Positions 63,535-64,000 of a stretch of 64,000 nt of DNA are shown in pieces (position 1 is the stretch's first letter; every line of letters begins with the position of its first letter). Source of the DNA: Halomonas denitrificans (GTDB lineage: Bacteria > Pseudomonadota > Gammaproteobacteria > Xanthomonadales > Wenzhouxiangellaceae). The stretch is from assembly GCA_019800895.1 (NCBI GenBank), contig JAHVKF010000002.1, forward strand, positions 310,001-374,000, written 5' to 3'. A program made the translations under genes and the position numbers. The notes under the pieces are model-generated. The model was not told where the DNA came from and searched no databases. It saw only the letters and a program-made list of their open reading frames with translations.

Positions 63535-63825
63535 ATGAATCTGCGTCCCCTGCATGATCGCGTGATCGTCAAGCGTGTCGAGGAAGAACGAACCACCGCC
63601 GGTGGCATCGTGATTCCGGACAGTGCAACCGAAAAGCCCATCAAGGGCGAGGTGCTGGCGGTCGGCAACGGCAAGATCCTCGAAGACGGCAGCAAGCGCG
63701 AGCTCGACATCAAGGTCGGCGACAAGGTGCTGTTCGGCAAGTACTCCGGCACCGAAGTCAAGGTCGAAGGCGAGGAACTTCTGGTGATGCGCGAAGACGA
63801 CGTCATGGCGGTCATCGAAGGCTGA
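63535..63825 (+). CDS. groES: Co-chaperonin GroES
   Basis: A 96-residue protein with full GroES features: [18 protein letters not shown], the mobile loop [18 protein letters not shown], and [36 protein letters not shown]. It caps GroEL during protein folding. The ATG is preceded by an AGGGAG ribosome site. groEL begins 81 bases downstream on the same strand. Confidence 0.98.
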   Translation: MNLRPLHDRVIVKRVEEERTTAGGIVIPDSATEKPIKGEVLAVGNGKILEDGSKRELDIKVGDKVLFGKYSGTEVKVEGEELLVMREDDVMAVIEG

Positions 63826-63906
63826 TTGCCGCGACCGTTGTCGCGTACGACCCGCAACCGCATTCCGTAGCGAAAACGAATTCAAACTGCTCGAGGAAGA
63901 ATACTC

Positions 63907-64000
63907 ATGAGTGCCAAAGAAGTCCGTTTCTCCGAGGACGCCCGTACCAAGATGCTCAAGGGCGTCGACACCCTGGCGCGTGCCGTCAGCGTGACCCTCG
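63907..64000 (+). CDS. groEL: Chaperonin GroEL, N-terminal part (cut by the window end)
   Basis: The first 31 codons encode [20 protein letters not shown] and then [11 protein letters not shown], the standard GroEL N terminus. The gene continues past the window end. It follows groES in the usual groESL operon under the heat-shock promoter at 63330. The ribosome site GAGGAAG lies about 9 bases before the ATG. Confidence 0.96.
   Translation, partial: MSAKEVRFSEDARTKMLKGVDTLARAVSVTL

Overview
The window is GC-rich, densely packed chromosomal DNA from a gammaproteobacterium, most likely a Xanthomonadales (Lysobacterales) lineage such as Wenzhouxiangellaceae. The best evidence is the arginine cluster: an acetylornithine-type transcarbamylase, a fused acetylglutamate kinase/synthase and the order argF'-argG-argE'-argB-argC-argH are the Xanthomonas-type arrangement. 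I see no prophage, transposase, CRISPR array or conjugative element. Non-coding space is filled by three families of dispersed structured repeats.

Layout. 0-8.7 kb: a periplasmic rhodanese, a DUF3144 protein, a tRNA with a CAU anticodon (probably Ile2), an MgtC-like protein, a phospholipase-D/cardiolipin-synthase-like enzyme, two small envelope proteins, a Crp/Fnr regulator, rlmL and ubiA. 8.7-18.3 kb: an MFS carrier, an AlgZ/FimS-like histidine kinase and a complete minor-pilin operon (fimU-pilV-pilW-pilX-pilY1-pilY2-pilE). 18.5-24 kb: a membrane-anchored cytochrome c, acpH, a hydrolase, zapE and a sigma/membrane protein/DUF4252 operon. 24-31.3 kb: polA, a DUF2782 protein, hemB-aroE and a SLC13-type carrier. 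31.4-39.4 kb: the arginine operon and its leader. 39.5-47.2 kb: a GGDEF-EAL protein, tatD, a fatty-acid desaturase, a lone exbD-like gene and glmU. 48.6-54.6 kb: an Lpp/OprI-like lipoprotein, an L,D-transpeptidase and bioB-F-H-C-D. 54.6-63.2 kb: comF, an isochorismatase-fold hydrolase, aroQ-accB-accC and cutA-dsbD-tlpA. The window ends in groES and the start of groEL.

The most interesting finding is upstream of argF' (39.21-39.40 kb). A 31-codon reading frame has nine arginine codons, four of them consecutive. It is followed by a strong intrinsic terminator directly before argF'. The last codons of the frame can pair, over 13 base pairs, with sequence that includes the 5' arm of that terminator. 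This is the layout of ribosome-mediated attenuation, here apparently sensing arginine and controlling the whole acetylcitrulline-route operon.

Other points: a candidate BirA operator overlaps the bioB -35 element; a sigma-32-type promoter and a T-tailed hairpin precede groES; DsbD carries two N-terminal domains; an Lpp-like lipoprotein ending in lysine converges on an L,D-transpeptidase gene; and a roughly 500-bp repeat with paired CTTTTG/CAAAAG hairpins occurs four times, once inside the arginine operon.
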